The position numbers were made by a program, and so were the translations under genes. The notes below the pieces were generated by a model that was not told the DNA's origin, made no database searches, and saw only the letters and a program-made list of their open reading frames with translations. From Methanoculleus sp. (GTDB taxonomy: Archaea; Halobacteriota; Methanomicrobia; Methanomicrobiales; Methanoculleaceae), in contig NZ_JASEFJ010000002.1 of NCBI RefSeq assembly GCF_030019085.1, positions 1 through 64,000 of the forward strand: a stretch of 64,000 nucleotides of DNA, in the 5' to 3' direction. Positions 41,670-53,387 of this stretch are shown here, piece after piece. Each line of letters starts with the position of its first letter. The stretch's first letter is position 1.

Positions 41670-43283
41670 ATGACCCCACTAGTTACCATAAAAGACCTCT
41701 GCATGGAGTTCAATGGAACGACCGTGCTCAAAAATATCAATTTTGAGGTGGCAGAGGGAGAAACCGTCGGCATTATAGGGCGAAGCGGTGCTGGTAAGAC
41801 GGTTCTTATGCACCTTATGCGGGGTGTCGACCAGCCGCCCACAGGAGGTGCGGTAATCTACCACATCGCAGCCTGCGATAGGTGTGAGTATGTCGGTACC
41901 GCTGGTGAGCGAGGGAAACCGTGCCCTGCCTGTGGCGGCGGACTCAAACCGGTGGATGTCGACTTCTGGCTGGAAGAGAACGCACAGATGAAACGCCGGA
42001 TCATGCGAAGGACCGCCATAATGTTCCAGCGTACGTTCGCGCTCTATGGTGACGACAGGGTGATAGAAAACGTTCTGCGGGCGCTTGACGATATAGGTTA
42101 CCCGAGCGAGAAGGCGATCAGCAGGGCAGCTGACCTCATCGACCAGGTCAGACTCTCACACCGGATGATGCATATCGCGAGGGACCTCTCTGGCGGCGAA
42201 AAACAACGGGTTGTGCTTGCCCGGCAACTTGCAAAAAATCCCTTCCTCCTTTTTGCTGACGAACCGACCGGGACTCTCGACCCTGAGACCGCCACGCTCG
42301 TCCACCGGATGCTCATTGAGAGCGCGCAGGCCAACGATATGAGTATGGTTGTCACGTCGCACTTCTCACACGTCATCGAGGAGGTCGCTGACAGAGCGAT
42401 CCTTCTTGAGAACGGGGAGATCGTGGAGATCGGAGATCCCCAGAGTGTGATAAAGAGGTTTATGGAGAACTACAGCGACGTTGAGAAGCACGGCGTGGCT
42501 GAAGTTGGCGAGAAGATCCTGGTAGCCCGTGACATAGTCAAGCGTTACCTTTCCATCGACCGTGGCGTTGTTCGGGCTGTCAATGGCGTCTCCTTTGATG
42601 TCTATGAGAAGGAGATCTTCGGGATAATCGGTAAGAGCGGTGCCGGCAAGACGACCCTCTCCCGGATCATAGCCGGGATCCTTGAACCCACAAGCGGGGA
42701 GATGAACATCCGAATCGGCGACGAATGGATCGATATGACGAAACCCGGTATCGAGAACCGTGGCCGGGCAAAGGCCTATATTGGGCTCCTCCACCAGGAA
42801 TACGATTTATATCCGCACAGAACGGTTCTGGACAACCTCACTGACGCCATTGGTCTGGAATTCCCCAAGGAACTGGCGATGAGAAAGGCGATCATCACGC
42901 TGGGGATGGCCGGGTTTACACCCGAAAAGAGCAGAGAGATCCTGGATCGTTATCCCGGGCAGCTCTCGGAGGGGGAGAAGCATCGTGTGGCTCTCGCTCA
43001 GGTGCTCATCCGCGAACCCAGGCTTGTCGTCCTTGACGAGCCGACCGGTACGATGGATCCTATCACAAAGCTCGATGTGAAGCACTCAATCCTCCACGCC
43101 CGCGAAGAGATGGATGAGACGTTTATCGTGGTCTCCCATGATATGGATTTTGTGCAGGGGGTCTGTGATCGTGTGGCTCTCATGAGAGGAGGTAAGATCA
43201 TCCAGATGGGTCCGACCGAAGAGGTGCTCGCTCACCTCACCGACGATGAGCGAAATGTGATGGGAGGGTCCGGAGCCACCTGA
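41670..43283 (+). CDS. atwA: Methyl-coenzyme M reductase activation component A2
   Basis: A 537-residue protein with two ABC ATPase domains: GRSGAGKTV, LSGGEKQR and LLFADEPTGTLD in the first, and GKSGAGKTT, LSEGEKHR and LVVLDEPTGTMD in the second. The first domain contains a zinc-ribbon-like insert, CDRCEYVG and CPACGG (about residues 65-90), typical of A2. A2 supplies ATP-driven energy for reduction of MCR's nickel to Ni(I). I chose ATG 41670, with GAGGA upstream, over ATG 41631. The marker genes that follow encode its partners. Confidence 0.93.
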   Translation: MTPLVTIKDLCMEFNGTTVLKNINFEVAEGETVGIIGRSGAGKTVLMHLMRGVDQPPTGGAVIYHIAACDRCEYVGTAGERGKPCPACGGGLKPVDVDFWLEENAQMKRRIMRRTAIMFQRTFALYGDDRVIENVLRALDDIGYPSEKAISRAADLIDQVRLSHRMMHIARDLSGGEKQRVVLARQLAKNPFLLFADEPTGTLDPETATLVHRMLIESAQANDMSMVVTSHFSHVIEEVADRAILLENGEIVEIGDPQSVIKRFMENYSDVEKHGVAEVGEKILVARDIVKRYLSIDRGVVRAVNGVSFDVYEKEIFGIIGKSGAGKTTLSRIIAGILEPTSGEMNIRIGDEWIDMTKPGIENRGRAKAYIGLLHQEYDLYPHRTVLDNLTDAIGLEFPKELAMRKAIITLGMAGFTPEKSREILDRYPGQLSEGEKHRVALAQVLIREPRLVVLDEPTGTMDPITKLDVKHSILHAREEMDETFIVVSHDMDFVQGVCDRVALMRGGKIIQMGPTEEVLAHLTDDERNVMGGSGAT

Positions 43284-43293
43284 GGTGCGTCTG

Positions 43294-44820
43294 ATGGAGA
43301 TCCAGCTGGACGGCAAACGCGTTGAGGTTCCGGAGGGATCGTCTCTCGGTGATCTTCTCCCGGGGTGGGACTGGCATTGCAGCGTCGCCGTCATACGTCC
43401 GAGGGTGGAGGAGGATGTGGCAGAGTCAGCGGAGATCAGATTAACCACCACAGCGGGAGATCTGGTGGTCGAGATGTCGGATCCCGCGGTAGCCAGCCGT
43501 CTCCTTCAGCCAGAGATCGCGGGGCGGCTACACCTGCACTGGCAGGATCGCTATGCCGCTGCTTTCGGCCCGTTCAAGTCCGATATCCACCCGGCACGAG
43601 AACCCTGGCATTACGAGCGTGGAGACGTGATACTGGGATGCGGCGGCTATGCTCCCTCCAGGTCATATCTGATCTTTGCGCGCATCAGGCATGTTGCCGA
43701 CCACGGTGCCTCGAGAGGGGGCGGTGTTATCGGCCGGGTTGTCACAGGCCGTGGTGTGATCGATCGGTTCGGGGAGGGGGATCAGATAACCGGGGTCGAA
43801 CGCGTGCTCCAGCGCGCCGACCGCTCGCACGCCGTTATAACCCACGATGCAACCTTCCCGCTTGAGGATGGGATGCGGATCATCTCCTATCTGGAGGTGG
43901 CTGTGCAGGGTTTCAGCAAGGAGCAGATAGATACCACAACCGCCAGGAGTGTTGAGCATTTCCTTCTTTCCGTGCAGGATGGTAGATTCAAGGTTAATCG
44001 TTCTAGCAGTACCTATATCACCGATACGCGTCTCGTCCCGACAGTTGTCCCGATGGAACTCCAGCGTTCAAGGCTTGAGGGAACGGTCACGCTCAGGACG
44101 TCGGGAAAATCTTCGGGGGCGGTCTACATCTATACGCAGGGCGTATCTCCAAGTCCGGTACATACCGTTGTGGGTAGAGTAGTCCATGGCATCGACCTCG
44201 CCCGGTTTGCTGGTGAAGGTGACATTCTGGCAATCAGGGCAGAGCCCGAACGGTTCGATCTCATCGGTCTTGCGGTGGACGAGGCAAAAGAGGTCGCCTC
44301 CAGTCGGGGGATCTCCCTGACCGCCAATGTAGCCGGGGGTGATCGCATCGTGGTCGGCCAGAGTCCGGAGACGACACTCGAGGTTCTTGCTGCTGGTGAG
44401 GTCAGGGTCGATACCGAGCCACCCGAGCGGGTTATCGCCATCAGCCTTGATGATGAGGCCGCACCAAGGTCGGTCAGGATATTTCGTGAGGCGACCGGGC
44501 TCAAACACCATGCTATCGGAAAGATGCCACTTATCTTCATCTTTGAGGATGTCTACCTCTTCAAACCAAAGATAGAGAAGAGTGTCGGGATCATACCTGA
44601 GAACACCCCCACAGGTGAGGTGCCGGCATTCATACTCGCGATGACGAACGACTCTCGCAGGGGGGTGGGCATGGTCGGCGTCCGCACAACATCCAACTCC
44701 GAATTTGGTCCGACCTCTGAGCCTCTCACGGGAACTAACATCATCGGTAAAGTGCTCGATACGGAGAAACTGGCGGGACTGCGTGAAGGCTCGACGGTAT
44801 ATGTAAGGGAGGTTAAATGA
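43294..44820 (+). CDS. Methanogenesis marker protein 3
   Basis: A 508-residue protein restricted to methanogens and assigned as methanogenesis marker 3, an established component of the MCR activation complex. Visible parts are an N-terminal ubiquitin-like segment (MEIQLDGKRVEVPEGSSL), a double-psi-type middle with GDVILGCGGYAPSRSYLIFA, and a repeated cyclophilin-like half. GAGGTG at 43282-43287 is six bases before ATG 43294. The GTG at 43285 overlaps that site, so I prefer the ATG. It overlaps the next gene by four bases. Confidence 0.9.
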   Translation: MEIQLDGKRVEVPEGSSLGDLLPGWDWHCSVAVIRPRVEEDVAESAEIRLTTTAGDLVVEMSDPAVASRLLQPEIAGRLHLHWQDRYAAAFGPFKSDIHPAREPWHYERGDVILGCGGYAPSRSYLIFARIRHVADHGASRGGGVIGRVVTGRGVIDRFGEGDQITGVERVLQRADRSHAVITHDATFPLEDGMRIISYLEVAVQGFSKEQIDTTTARSVEHFLLSVQDGRFKVNRSSSTYITDTRLVPTVVPMELQRSRLEGTVTLRTSGKSSGAVYIYTQGVSPSPVHTVVGRVVHGIDLARFAGEGDILAIRAEPERFDLIGLAVDEAKEVASSRGISLTANVAGGDRIVVGQSPETTLEVLAAGEVRVDTEPPERVIAISLDDEAAPRSVRIFREATGLKHHAIGKMPLIFIFEDVYLFKPKIEKSVGIIPENTPTGEVPAFILAMTNDSRRGVGMVGVRTTSNSEFGPTSEPLTGTNIIGKVLDTEKLAGLREGSTVYVREVK

Positions 44821-45281
44821 TGGCCGAATACACCCCGGGGTATGCTGGGACGGTGACCAAATACGTCTTCATCGAGTCACCCAGCATGACGCCTGGTGAA
44901 CTCGCGCTTCGGGCGTATGAGGCTTCTGAGGGAGTTCTCATCAAAGAGACCTGTTTTGGGCTGCAGGTGACCGGTGAAGCGGATGCAGTCGATAGACTCA
45001 TCAAGGTCATCCGCAGCATCGATCCAGACCACATATTCGTCAAAGACAGGGGGTTCCCGCCGGGGGATTCGAGACGTTGCCGGGCGAACCTTGGCGGGGC
45101 GAGACCTGGCTATCTCGGGCATGAGCGGGAGTTTCGACTTCTGCGCTACATCAGCCGTGGGCTTGAGGAACTCGAACGAGGGGAGGGCGAGGAGCCCGAA
45201 CCGGTGCCTCCCGGTCACGAAAAAAGACCAAAACTCGATATAAAACGATTACAAGACCTGATAAACTTAGAGGAGCCCTGA
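44817..45281 (+). CDS. Methanogenesis marker protein 6
   Basis: A 154-residue methanogen-specific protein with an N-terminal ferredoxin-like half (YVFIESPSMTPGELALRAYE) and a conserved FPPGDSRRCRANLGGARPGY stretch. The C-terminal tail is charged and variable. It sits in the ordered marker cluster 3-6-5-15-17-7 and is coupled by overlap to marker 3. It is reported to accompany the MCR activation complex. Exact function is unknown. Confidence 0.88.
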   Translation: MMAEYTPGYAGTVTKYVFIESPSMTPGELALRAYEASEGVLIKETCFGLQVTGEADAVDRLIKVIRSIDPDHIFVKDRGFPPGDSRRCRANLGGARPGYLGHEREFRLLRYISRGLEELERGEGEEPEPVPPGHEKRPKLDIKRLQDLINLEEP

Positions 45282-45286
45282 ATTCA

Positions 45287-45739
45287 ATGGCAAAGGTGTT
45301 TATCTACCCTGCAACGAGCCTTATCCTGTCCGACCTGGTGGCCAGGTTTGGCCATAAACCCCTCGGTGCAGCCCTCGGTATCCGGGAGCGGATACAGACC
45401 GCCGGGGTCGACTCCCCCCCCCTTCAGATCACACCCGAAGAACCAAAGCGCGGCCTGAAGTATGCGGCAGTCGAGGTGCCCTCAGGTGTCAGGGGGAGGA
45501 TGGCAATCTACGGCCCCCTCATCGAGGAGGCCGAGGCCGCAATCATCGTCAACGATGCCGATCTCGCGTTCGGGTGCATGGGCTGCGCCAGAACCAACGA
45601 GTTGATCCTCTTTACCCTGCGCCAGAGTGGTATCCCGATCCTGGAACTGGACTATCCCGGGGACGAGGAAGAGGGCGTCCGGTTTGTAGCGGCTGTCAGG
45701 AAGTTCCTTGATGGTCTACCAGAGGAGGTTGAAGCGTGA
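45287..45739 (+). CDS. Methanogenesis marker protein 5
   Basis: A 150-residue methanogen-specific protein with [15 protein letters not shown] at the N-terminus and a central [11 protein letters not shown], where the CxxC may bind metal. It begins five bases after marker 6 and overlaps marker 15 by four bases. Family assignment comes from sequence character and from operon order. Its molecular role is not known. Confidence 0.87.
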   Translation: MAKVFIYPATSLILSDLVARFGHKPLGAALGIRERIQTAGVDSPPLQITPEEPKRGLKYAAVEVPSGVRGRMAIYGPLIEEAEAAIIVNDADLAFGCMGCARTNELILFTLRQSGIPILELDYPGDEEEGVRFVAAVRKFLDGLPEEVEA

Positions 45740-46974
45740 GCCGGAAGGTGCGGATTGCGCAGTTATCCTGCGGGTCGGAGTACAGTGGTGTCCAGAACGA
45801 GATCTACCGGGCCGCCGAGGCGGTGGATGCGGAGGTCTTCTTCCCTGACATAGCGTTAGCTGACGTTGAGCGGGCTGTGGATGCATTCGGCCTGGACGTC
45901 CGGAGCGCTGATCTGAAACTTATGATTGGTCGTGGCATGGCCCTGGTGGAGGGGAAGGTTGATGCCGACGCGGTCTTCATCGGCACATGTTTCCGGTGCG
46001 CTGAGGCGGCGATCGTCCGAAACGAACTCAGGCGCTACATCCATGAGAACTCCAGGCTGCCGGTTGTGAGTTACTCCTTCACTGAGCGGACTACCGCAGG
46101 GACGCTCCTCACGCGGATGGAGGCGCTGACCACCATCGCCCGGCGGAGGGCGCTCCTTGCCCGCGAAGCGCAGACCGGAATCACGATGGGCATCGATTCT
46201 GGATCTAGCACCACAAAGGCCGCCGTGATGAAGGACAACGAGATCATTGGTACCGGCTGGCTCCCAACGACCGAGGTCATCAAGAGTGCCGAGGGAGTCG
46301 TCGCCCAGGCGCTCGAGATGGCCGGTCTTGTCCGTGAAGATATCCAGGCGATCGGAACCACCGGTTACGGGCGTTTCCTGGTCGGCAGGCACTTCGGGGC
46401 CGACCTGGTCCAGGAGGAGTTGACAGTGAACTCGAAAGGCGCAGTCTACCTTGCTGACCATCAGCGGGGCGCTTCAACCGTCATCGATATCGGCGGGATG
46501 GACAACAAGGCTATCAGCGTGATAGACGGTATCCCCGGGACGTTTACTATGGGCGGGATCTGCGCCGGGGCAAGCGGCCGGTTCCTTGAGATGACTGCAA
46601 AACGTCTTGGCGTCGATATCACCGAACTCGGCCCCCTGGCCATGAAAGGTCTGTCAAAGAACGTCCCGATGAACAGTTACTGTATCGTATTCGGGACACA
46701 GAGCCTGGTGAACGCGCTCGCCGCAGGGAGCTCCCGTGAGGATGTGGCGGCCGCGGCCTGTCACAGCGTGGCGGAACAGGTGTTCGAGCAGCAGTTGCAG
46801 GAGATCGATATCAAGGAACCGGTTATCATGGTCGGCGGCACATCCCTGATCGAGGGTCTGGTTCACGCTATGGGCGATCTCCTGCAGGTAAAGGTCGTTG
46901 TTCCGCCACACTCACAGTATATCGGTGCGGTTGGCTCTGCCCTGCTTGCTTCAGGGTTCATTGAAGGGGAGTAG
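45736..46974 (+). CDS. Methanogenesis marker protein 15 (BadF/BcrA-type ATPase)
   Basis: A 412-residue protein. The C-terminal 260 residues form an ASKHA ATPase like 2-hydroxyglutaryl-CoA dehydratase activators: [30 protein letters not shown], and [14 protein letters not shown] with the cysteine that holds the shared iron-sulfur cluster in activators. The N-terminus has additional cysteines ([14 protein letters not shown]). Such ATPases drive low-potential electron transfer, which fits a role in MCR activation, but this is inferred. GTG start overlapping marker 5. Confidence 0.9.
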   Translation: MSRKVRIAQLSCGSEYSGVQNEIYRAAEAVDAEVFFPDIALADVERAVDAFGLDVRSADLKLMIGRGMALVEGKVDADAVFIGTCFRCAEAAIVRNELRRYIHENSRLPVVSYSFTERTTAGTLLTRMEALTTIARRRALLAREAQTGITMGIDSGSSTTKAAVMKDNEIIGTGWLPTTEVIKSAEGVVAQALEMAGLVREDIQAIGTTGYGRFLVGRHFGADLVQEELTVNSKGAVYLADHQRGASTVIDIGGMDNKAISVIDGIPGTFTMGGICAGASGRFLEMTAKRLGVDITELGPLAMKGLSKNVPMNSYCIVFGTQSLVNALAAGSSREDVAAAACHSVAEQVFEQQLQEIDIKEPVIMVGGTSLIEGLVHAMGDLLQVKVVVPPHSQYIGAVGSALLASGFIEGE

Positions 46975-47559
46975 ATGCCTCCGCTGAACTACTTCGTTGT
47001 AGAGTCGCCGGACGATGTCGGGAGGAGGGCCTACGAGCGTGTCGCAGGCGATGTCCTCCAGGATCTGGATCTCATCAAGGTGATCGATCGATTGCATATC
47101 TACGTCGACCCGAAGATCCCTATCTTCGTTGCTGCGGGCGTCCTGCGCCACATGCCACGCGCAATCTATCTTGGCGACTTTGCAAACGTCAAACGTGGCG
47201 ATACCGAGATAGTCCTCGATATTGGCGATGAGACCTATCTTGCGCCGCTGCTCAGGGTGCTCTGGGAGATTTATGGCAAGGAGAACGTTGAACAGCCTGA
47301 TCGTTTCACCATAGTCCTCCCGGCTGGTATGGCGGGGGAAGAAGACCTCGAGCAGGTTGTGGTTGCTGATCCAAGCGAGACGCTGCATAAAGATGTCATC
47401 TACGCGATGCAGTACATGGCTCCGGAAGGTTTCAAGGTCCGTCGCCAGTATATCCGGGAAGGGAAGTTTTACTATGTTGCAAGTGAGGATACGCTTCCCG
47501 ATGATGTCGTGGAGAGGTGGGTCATGCCGCTCTTTGAGAAGATGGGGGTTACTCTGTGA
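46975..47559 (+). CDS. Methanogenesis marker protein 17
   Basis: A 194-residue methanogen-specific protein, start immediately after the marker 15 stop. It has conserved SPDDVGRRAYERVAGDVLQD and GDTEIVLDIGDETYLAPLLR segments and no metal-binding motif. Marker 17 co-purifies with marker 7, marker 3, McrC and A2 in the MCR activation complex. It overlaps marker 7 by four bases. Confidence 0.88.
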   Translation: MPPLNYFVVESPDDVGRRAYERVAGDVLQDLDLIKVIDRLHIYVDPKIPIFVAAGVLRHMPRAIYLGDFANVKRGDTEIVLDIGDETYLAPLLRVLWEIYGKENVEQPDRFTIVLPAGMAGEEDLEQVVVADPSETLHKDVIYAMQYMAPEGFKVRRQYIREGKFYYVASEDTLPDDVVERWVMPLFEKMGVTL

Positions 47560-48497
47560 CAACGCTGGTTCCTGTGACCTACAAGGGGGGCGTCTATCGG
47601 CACGACGAGATCATGGATCTGATCGATGACCTCGGTGGCTACGTGGTGCAGAAACACGTCATGGCCCAGGACGTCGTGCTCCAGTCGTTTGTGCCCCGTG
47701 ATGACATCGAACTGATACGTGCGGTTGCCAAACCTCTCGCCGGGCAGGTGACCGAGGCTCCCCTTGTCGGGACTGAGATCGCTGTTGTCAGTCCGAGCCT
47801 TGAGATCCACCACCTACCTCATACCTCCTGCGATATCGCCGAGTATCTGAGGCGTTCAGGAGCAAAGACCAATATGGTTGGACTTGCCAGAGGATTCGGG
47901 AAGCGGATTGCAAACCTCAACGACGAGGAACGCGACGTCATCAACGAGCACGATCTCGCTGTATACATGCTCGGCAACTTTGAGGAGTGCATACAACATA
48001 AGTTCCCTGTGCTCCGCCGTGGGATCCACGTTCCAATCGTGGTGACCGGTGCTCCAGACCGCGAGACTTTGATGCGGATCATCGATCCGCCGGTTGAAGG
48101 GTATGTCGGAGGCATCGGCAGGATCATGCACCGGTTCAAGCGCCCGGAGGAACTCGCGAAACTTGATGAGCTGGTGGACGAGGTCTCGCGCGTACTGGAC
48201 GCACGCCGTGATGTTCTTGCAAAGGATCCTCTCTCAGTCTTTCCACCACGTCTGATGACGATCATCGAGGAGGAGCTCCCGGAGGTCACGCTACTGACGC
48301 ACCCGACGCCGGTGACAGTACAGATGGAGGGACTGAGGGTGAAACTCCCCTACGAATACTATGCTCCGGAGATCAGGTCGCTTGAGGTCACCGAGGGCGT
48401 CACGGTCGGGGATATCGCCGAGGTTACACCGTCGCGGATGCGCAACTACATATTGATCAGGGTGAAACCTTTCTCGGAAACCAGGATATTGGTGTAG
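47556..48497 (+). CDS. Methanogenesis marker protein 7
   Basis: A 313-residue methanogen-specific protein and a core member of the MCR activation complex. Conserved parts include PVTYKGGVYRHDEIMDLIDD, HTSCDIAEYLRRSGAKTNM and GNFEECIQHKFPVLRRGIHV, with cysteines that could ligate a metal cluster. It begins in overlap with marker 17 and ends in TAG. The recently described activation complex contains complex iron-sulfur clusters, so these cysteines are of interest. Confidence 0.9.
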   Translation: MTTLVPVTYKGGVYRHDEIMDLIDDLGGYVVQKHVMAQDVVLQSFVPRDDIELIRAVAKPLAGQVTEAPLVGTEIAVVSPSLEIHHLPHTSCDIAEYLRRSGAKTNMVGLARGFGKRIANLNDEERDVINEHDLAVYMLGNFEECIQHKFPVLRRGIHVPIVVTGAPDRETLMRIIDPPVEGYVGGIGRIMHRFKRPEELAKLDELVDEVSRVLDARRDVLAKDPLSVFPPRLMTIIEEELPEVTLLTHPTPVTVQMEGLRVKLPYEYYAPEIRSLEVTEGVTVGDIAEVTPSRMRNYILIRVKPFSETRILV

Positions 48498-48502
48498 TTG
48501 CG

Positions 48503-48952
48503 ATGGACTTTGAGAAGATACTCGCAAGGATTATGGAACGTGGGCAAAACGCCTTCGCGGAAGATCTCCTCCTGGAGATCGAGAGAGAATATGGCAAGGT
48601 TCCCCTTATCTTTGAGAAGATGGCTGAACGGCCAGAGATCCTCATCTCGCACCTCCTTTACAAGGGGGCTGTCACGGAGACCAGCCAGCTCGAGCCGAAG
48701 GTGATCGAACTTATCAGCCTTGCGGTGGGGGCAGCGCTCAAGTGCAGCCACTGTGTTGAGTATCATATGCAGACAGCGATGGCAAAAGGCGCGACGCGGG
48801 CCGAGGTTCTGGAGGTGATCCTGATCGCGGGTATGCTTGCAAACTCTGCCGTTCTGGCGGATGCGTACCGGGTGGTGGACAGCTCATCTGCCTCCTGCCC
48901 CACGTGCGATATCAACGGTACAGGGCTGAATAAGACCTTTTCGGATAAGTAA
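48503..48952 (+). CDS. Carboxymuconolactone decarboxylase/AhpD-like protein with extra CxxC
   Basis: A 149-residue CMD-family protein with the redox motif LKCSHCVEYH (about residues 79-88), the E-x(n)-CxxCxxxH pattern of AhpD-type peroxidase partners. The C-terminus has a second pair, SCPTCD, outside the usual domain, plus an N-terminal extension of about 45 residues. It starts five bases after marker 7 and is probably the last gene of the MCR-activation operon, where a thiol-redox role would be plausible. Confidence 0.8.
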   Translation: MDFEKILARIMERGQNAFAEDLLLEIEREYGKVPLIFEKMAERPEILISHLLYKGAVTETSQLEPKVIELISLAVGAALKCSHCVEYHMQTAMAKGATRAEVLEVILIAGMLANSAVLADAYRVVDSSSASCPTCDINGTGLNKTFSDK

Positions 48953-48976
48953 TAGTTAGTTACCGGTATCCCTGGT

Positions 48977-50809
48977 ATGTGTGGTATTGCCGGGCAGTTT
49001 GTCCTTGACGGGGGAGAGGCAGATGCAGCCCTCATCGCTGCGATGGCAGAGAGACTTGCCCATCGGGGGCCGGATGGGGAGGGAAGCTTCTGCTCGGGGC
49101 CGGTCGGCCTCGCCCACCGCCGTCTTGCCATCATCGACCTCTCTGATGAGGGGAGGCAACCGATGGCAAACGAGGACGGCTCGATATGGGTCGTCTTCAA
49201 CGGCGAGATCTACAACTACCGCGAACTCCGGGGCGAACTCCAGGCTGCAGGACACTCTTTCTTCTCAGCAACCGACACGGAGGTGATCCTCCATGCCTAC
49301 GAGGAGTGGGGGAGAGACTGCCTGCAGCGGTTCAACGGCATGTGGGCTTTTGCTATCTGGGACGGACGTCGGCGTGAACTCTTCTGCGCCCGCGACCGTC
49401 TGGGCATCAAGCCTTTTTACTATACAGTGGTCGGGGTTTCGTTCCTCTTTGCCTCGGAGATCAAGGCGCTCCGTGCACACCCCGATGCCGGGAAACGACC
49501 GAACGACCGGATGCTTCTGACATTTCTGGCCTGGGGTGTTGCCGACCATACTCCAGAGACGATGTACGATGGCATCTTCCAGCTCCCTCCGGCACACAGG
49601 CTTCTGGTCACAGAGAAAGGTGTTGGAGATCCGGAGCGCTACTGGGATTTTGAGATGAACCCGACCCCGCGTGGTGTTGGGGTCGACGACGAGGCCGCTG
49701 CACGAGAACTCCGGAATCTCCTGACCGATGCAGTCAGACTCAGGTTGAGGAGCGACGTTCCTGTCGGGACGTGCCTATCTGGCGGGATCGATTCATCGAC
49801 TGTAACCGCCATCATCAACCATCTACTGCGTGCAGAGAGCCCGGAGAGCGTTGGTGATCGGCAGAAGACGTTCTCGGTCTGCTTTGAGGACGAGAGGTTT
49901 GATGAGAGCAGCTACATCGATACGGTGGTTGCTGCGACCGGGGTCGAGAACCGCCGGACGACGCCCGGCACGGACGGTCTCTGGGAGGATATCGAGCGGT
50001 TACTCTACATGCAGGATGAGCCGTTTGCATCTCTCTCGATCTACGCTCAGTACTGCGTGATGCGGCTTGCACAGGATGAGGTGAAGGTGGTTCTCGACGG
50101 GCAGGGCGCAGATGAGCAACTTGGAGGATACATTGCTTATCTGGTGCCCTATATCCGCACCCTTCTCGGCCATGGTGAGATCCTGGCTGCACTCAGGGAG
50201 ATTATCGGGAGTTTGAGGTTGCACAGTTCGTTCTTCTGGTGGGCGTTCCGTCAGGTTCTTGTCCGGTCAGAGCGGCGTGACCTTCTCCTGGGGTCTCCGC
50301 CGGAAGTTCTCCGCTACGCAGGAACCCTCGATGAGGTGTTGAAACGGGAGATCACGGTCTCCAACCTCCCACTACTGCTGCACTGGGAAGACAGGAACTC
50401 GATGGCTTTCTCGATCGAGGCCCGTGTTCCGTTCCTGGATTACCGGGTGGTGGAGTACCTCGCGTCGCTCCCGCTCGACCAGAAGATTCGCCACGGTATC
50501 ACAAAGTACGTTCTTCGAAGTGCGATCAGGGGCCTCGTCGCTGACGCTGTTCGCTGCAGGACCGACAAGATGGGTTTCGTCACCCCCGAGGAGGTGTGGA
50601 TGAGGGGTGAGCTCGCACCCCGCGTCCTTGAACTCTTCTCCTCGCCGGAGTTCCTCCGGAGGCCCTACTGGGATGCAGAGCGTGTGCTCAGGAACTACCG
50701 GGAGTTCCTCGCGGGAAAGAGCGCTTATTCCACCGAGTTCTGGCGGATAGCCTGTGCAGAACTGTGGCTCCGGGGGTTTGAACAAGCGCAGCTCGATGTA
50801 GCGACCTGA
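48977..50809 (+). CDS. asnB: Asparagine synthetase (glutamine-hydrolysing)
   Basis: A 610-residue class II amidotransferase. MCGIAGQ at the N-terminus provides the Cys2 nucleophile. RLAIIDLS, FNGEIYNY and FNGMWAFAIWD mark the glutaminase half (about 1-200). LSGGIDSSTV (about residue 260) is the ATP-binding PP-loop of the synthetase half. It converts aspartate to asparagine, or modifies another carboxylate. It follows the marker operon by 24 bases but looks functionally separate. Confidence 0.9.
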   Translation: MCGIAGQFVLDGGEADAALIAAMAERLAHRGPDGEGSFCSGPVGLAHRRLAIIDLSDEGRQPMANEDGSIWVVFNGEIYNYRELRGELQAAGHSFFSATDTEVILHAYEEWGRDCLQRFNGMWAFAIWDGRRRELFCARDRLGIKPFYYTVVGVSFLFASEIKALRAHPDAGKRPNDRMLLTFLAWGVADHTPETMYDGIFQLPPAHRLLVTEKGVGDPERYWDFEMNPTPRGVGVDDEAAARELRNLLTDAVRLRLRSDVPVGTCLSGGIDSSTVTAIINHLLRAESPESVGDRQKTFSVCFEDERFDESSYIDTVVAATGVENRRTTPGTDGLWEDIERLLYMQDEPFASLSIYAQYCVMRLAQDEVKVVLDGQGADEQLGGYIAYLVPYIRTLLGHGEILAALREIIGSLRLHSSFFWWAFRQVLVRSERRDLLLGSPPEVLRYAGTLDEVLKREITVSNLPLLLHWEDRNSMAFSIEARVPFLDYRVVEYLASLPLDQKIRHGITKYVLRSAIRGLVADAVRCRTDKMGFVTPEEVWMRGELAPRVLELFSSPEFLRRPYWDAERVLRNYREFLAGKSAYSTEFWRIACAELWLRGFEQAQLDVAT

Positions 50810-50967
50810 GACGTTACAGACCGTGCACCTGGATGATCCCTATAGTGAAGAACGGATCATCGTATAACCGATAACGGGAAAAAGGGATGTTTCTGCCGCC
50901 ATATCCAATCGGGTTGTGGTTGGTTGACCGAAACCCCTTTATTGTCGTTCCCGATGAATATGGGTGT

Positions 50968-51393
50968 ATGGTAGATAACCACCGTCTCCCACCGCTGGTT
51001 CTTGTCGTTCTCAGCCTAACCCTCACCTGCGCCTGTCTGGGAAACACGCCGGGCCATGGTGACCCGAATCCGGGGCTGATCTCTCCTGCTCTGGCCGCCA
51101 CCATGATCGAAGAGATGAGAGACGACCCGGGATTTGTCATAATCGATGTCAGGACAGTGGACGAGTTTGCCGCCGGGCACATCCCCGGCGCAATCAACAT
51201 AGACTCGGCAACCCTTGCTGAACAGATCGATAACCTCGATCCGAACGGAACCTACCTTATATACTGCCGGCGAGGAGGGCGGAGCGCAGGCGTTCACAGC
51301 CTGATGCGCGAGGCCGGGTTCAGTGAAGTCTACGAGATAGAGGGTGGGATCAGCGCCTGGCAGGCAGAAGGACTGCCCGTGGCAGTGGGCTGA
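50968..51393 (+). CDS. Rhodanese-domain lipoprotein
   Basis: A 141-residue protein with a signal peptide ending in a likely lipobox (LTLTCACLG), then one rhodanese domain: IIDVRTVDEFAAGHIPGAIN, and the active loop YCRRGGRS with the catalytic cysteine. It would bind persulfide sulfur outside the cytoplasm. ATG 50968 starts a proper signal peptide. A frame extending to 50887 places hydrophilic residues first. A TATA-like CCTTTATT about 25 bases upstream suggests a nearly leaderless transcript. Confidence 0.82.
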   Translation: MVDNHRLPPLVLVVLSLTLTCACLGNTPGHGDPNPGLISPALAATMIEEMRDDPGFVIIDVRTVDEFAAGHIPGAINIDSATLAEQIDNLDPNGTYLIYCRRGGRSAGVHSLMREAGFSEVYEIEGGISAWQAEGLPVAVG

Positions 51394-51469
51394 ATGGGCA
51401 AGACCCGGAACCACTGCCACGTCTGTCTCTGCGTGAAAACAGAGAGGGGGGAAAAAGGGACAATTTGCC

Positions 51470-53095
<1,626 letters not shown>

Positions 53096-53368
53096 TTACT
53101 CAATCTTTGCCAGGATGTCCTTAAACGGGACGAAGACGTAGGTCTCAGAGTCAATCTCAAACGTGTCCGAACTGTAACCACCGTAGAGAACGTGATCGCC
53201 TGGCTTTAGTGGGAGGTTTGTTCCGTCATCGCGTTTGCCCACCGCAATGACAGCCCCCTCTTTTCTGGTCTCGCGTGCTGATTCGGGGATGTAAATACCA
53301 CTCTTTGTAACCTCTTCTTTCTTGATTGGCTTGATAAGCACCCGTTCTCCGATTGGGATAATTTCCAT
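53096..53368 (-). CDS. groES: Co-chaperonin GroES
   Basis: A 90-residue Hsp10 with the family N-terminus IPIGERVLIKPIKKEEVTKS, mobile-loop residues IYIP, and C-terminal YVFVPFKDILAKIE. It caps the GroEL ring. It is the first gene of the groES-groEL operon, and a palindrome pair and AT-rich box precede it. The HTH gene at 53507 is divergent from it and may be its regulator. Confidence 0.95.
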   Translation of the reverse strand: MEIIPIGERVLIKPIKKEEVTKSGIYIPESARETRKEGAVIAVGKRDDGTNLPLKPGDHVLYGGYSSDTFEIDSETYVFVPFKDILAKIE

Positions 53369-53387
53369 ACCTCTATCACCTCTAGAG

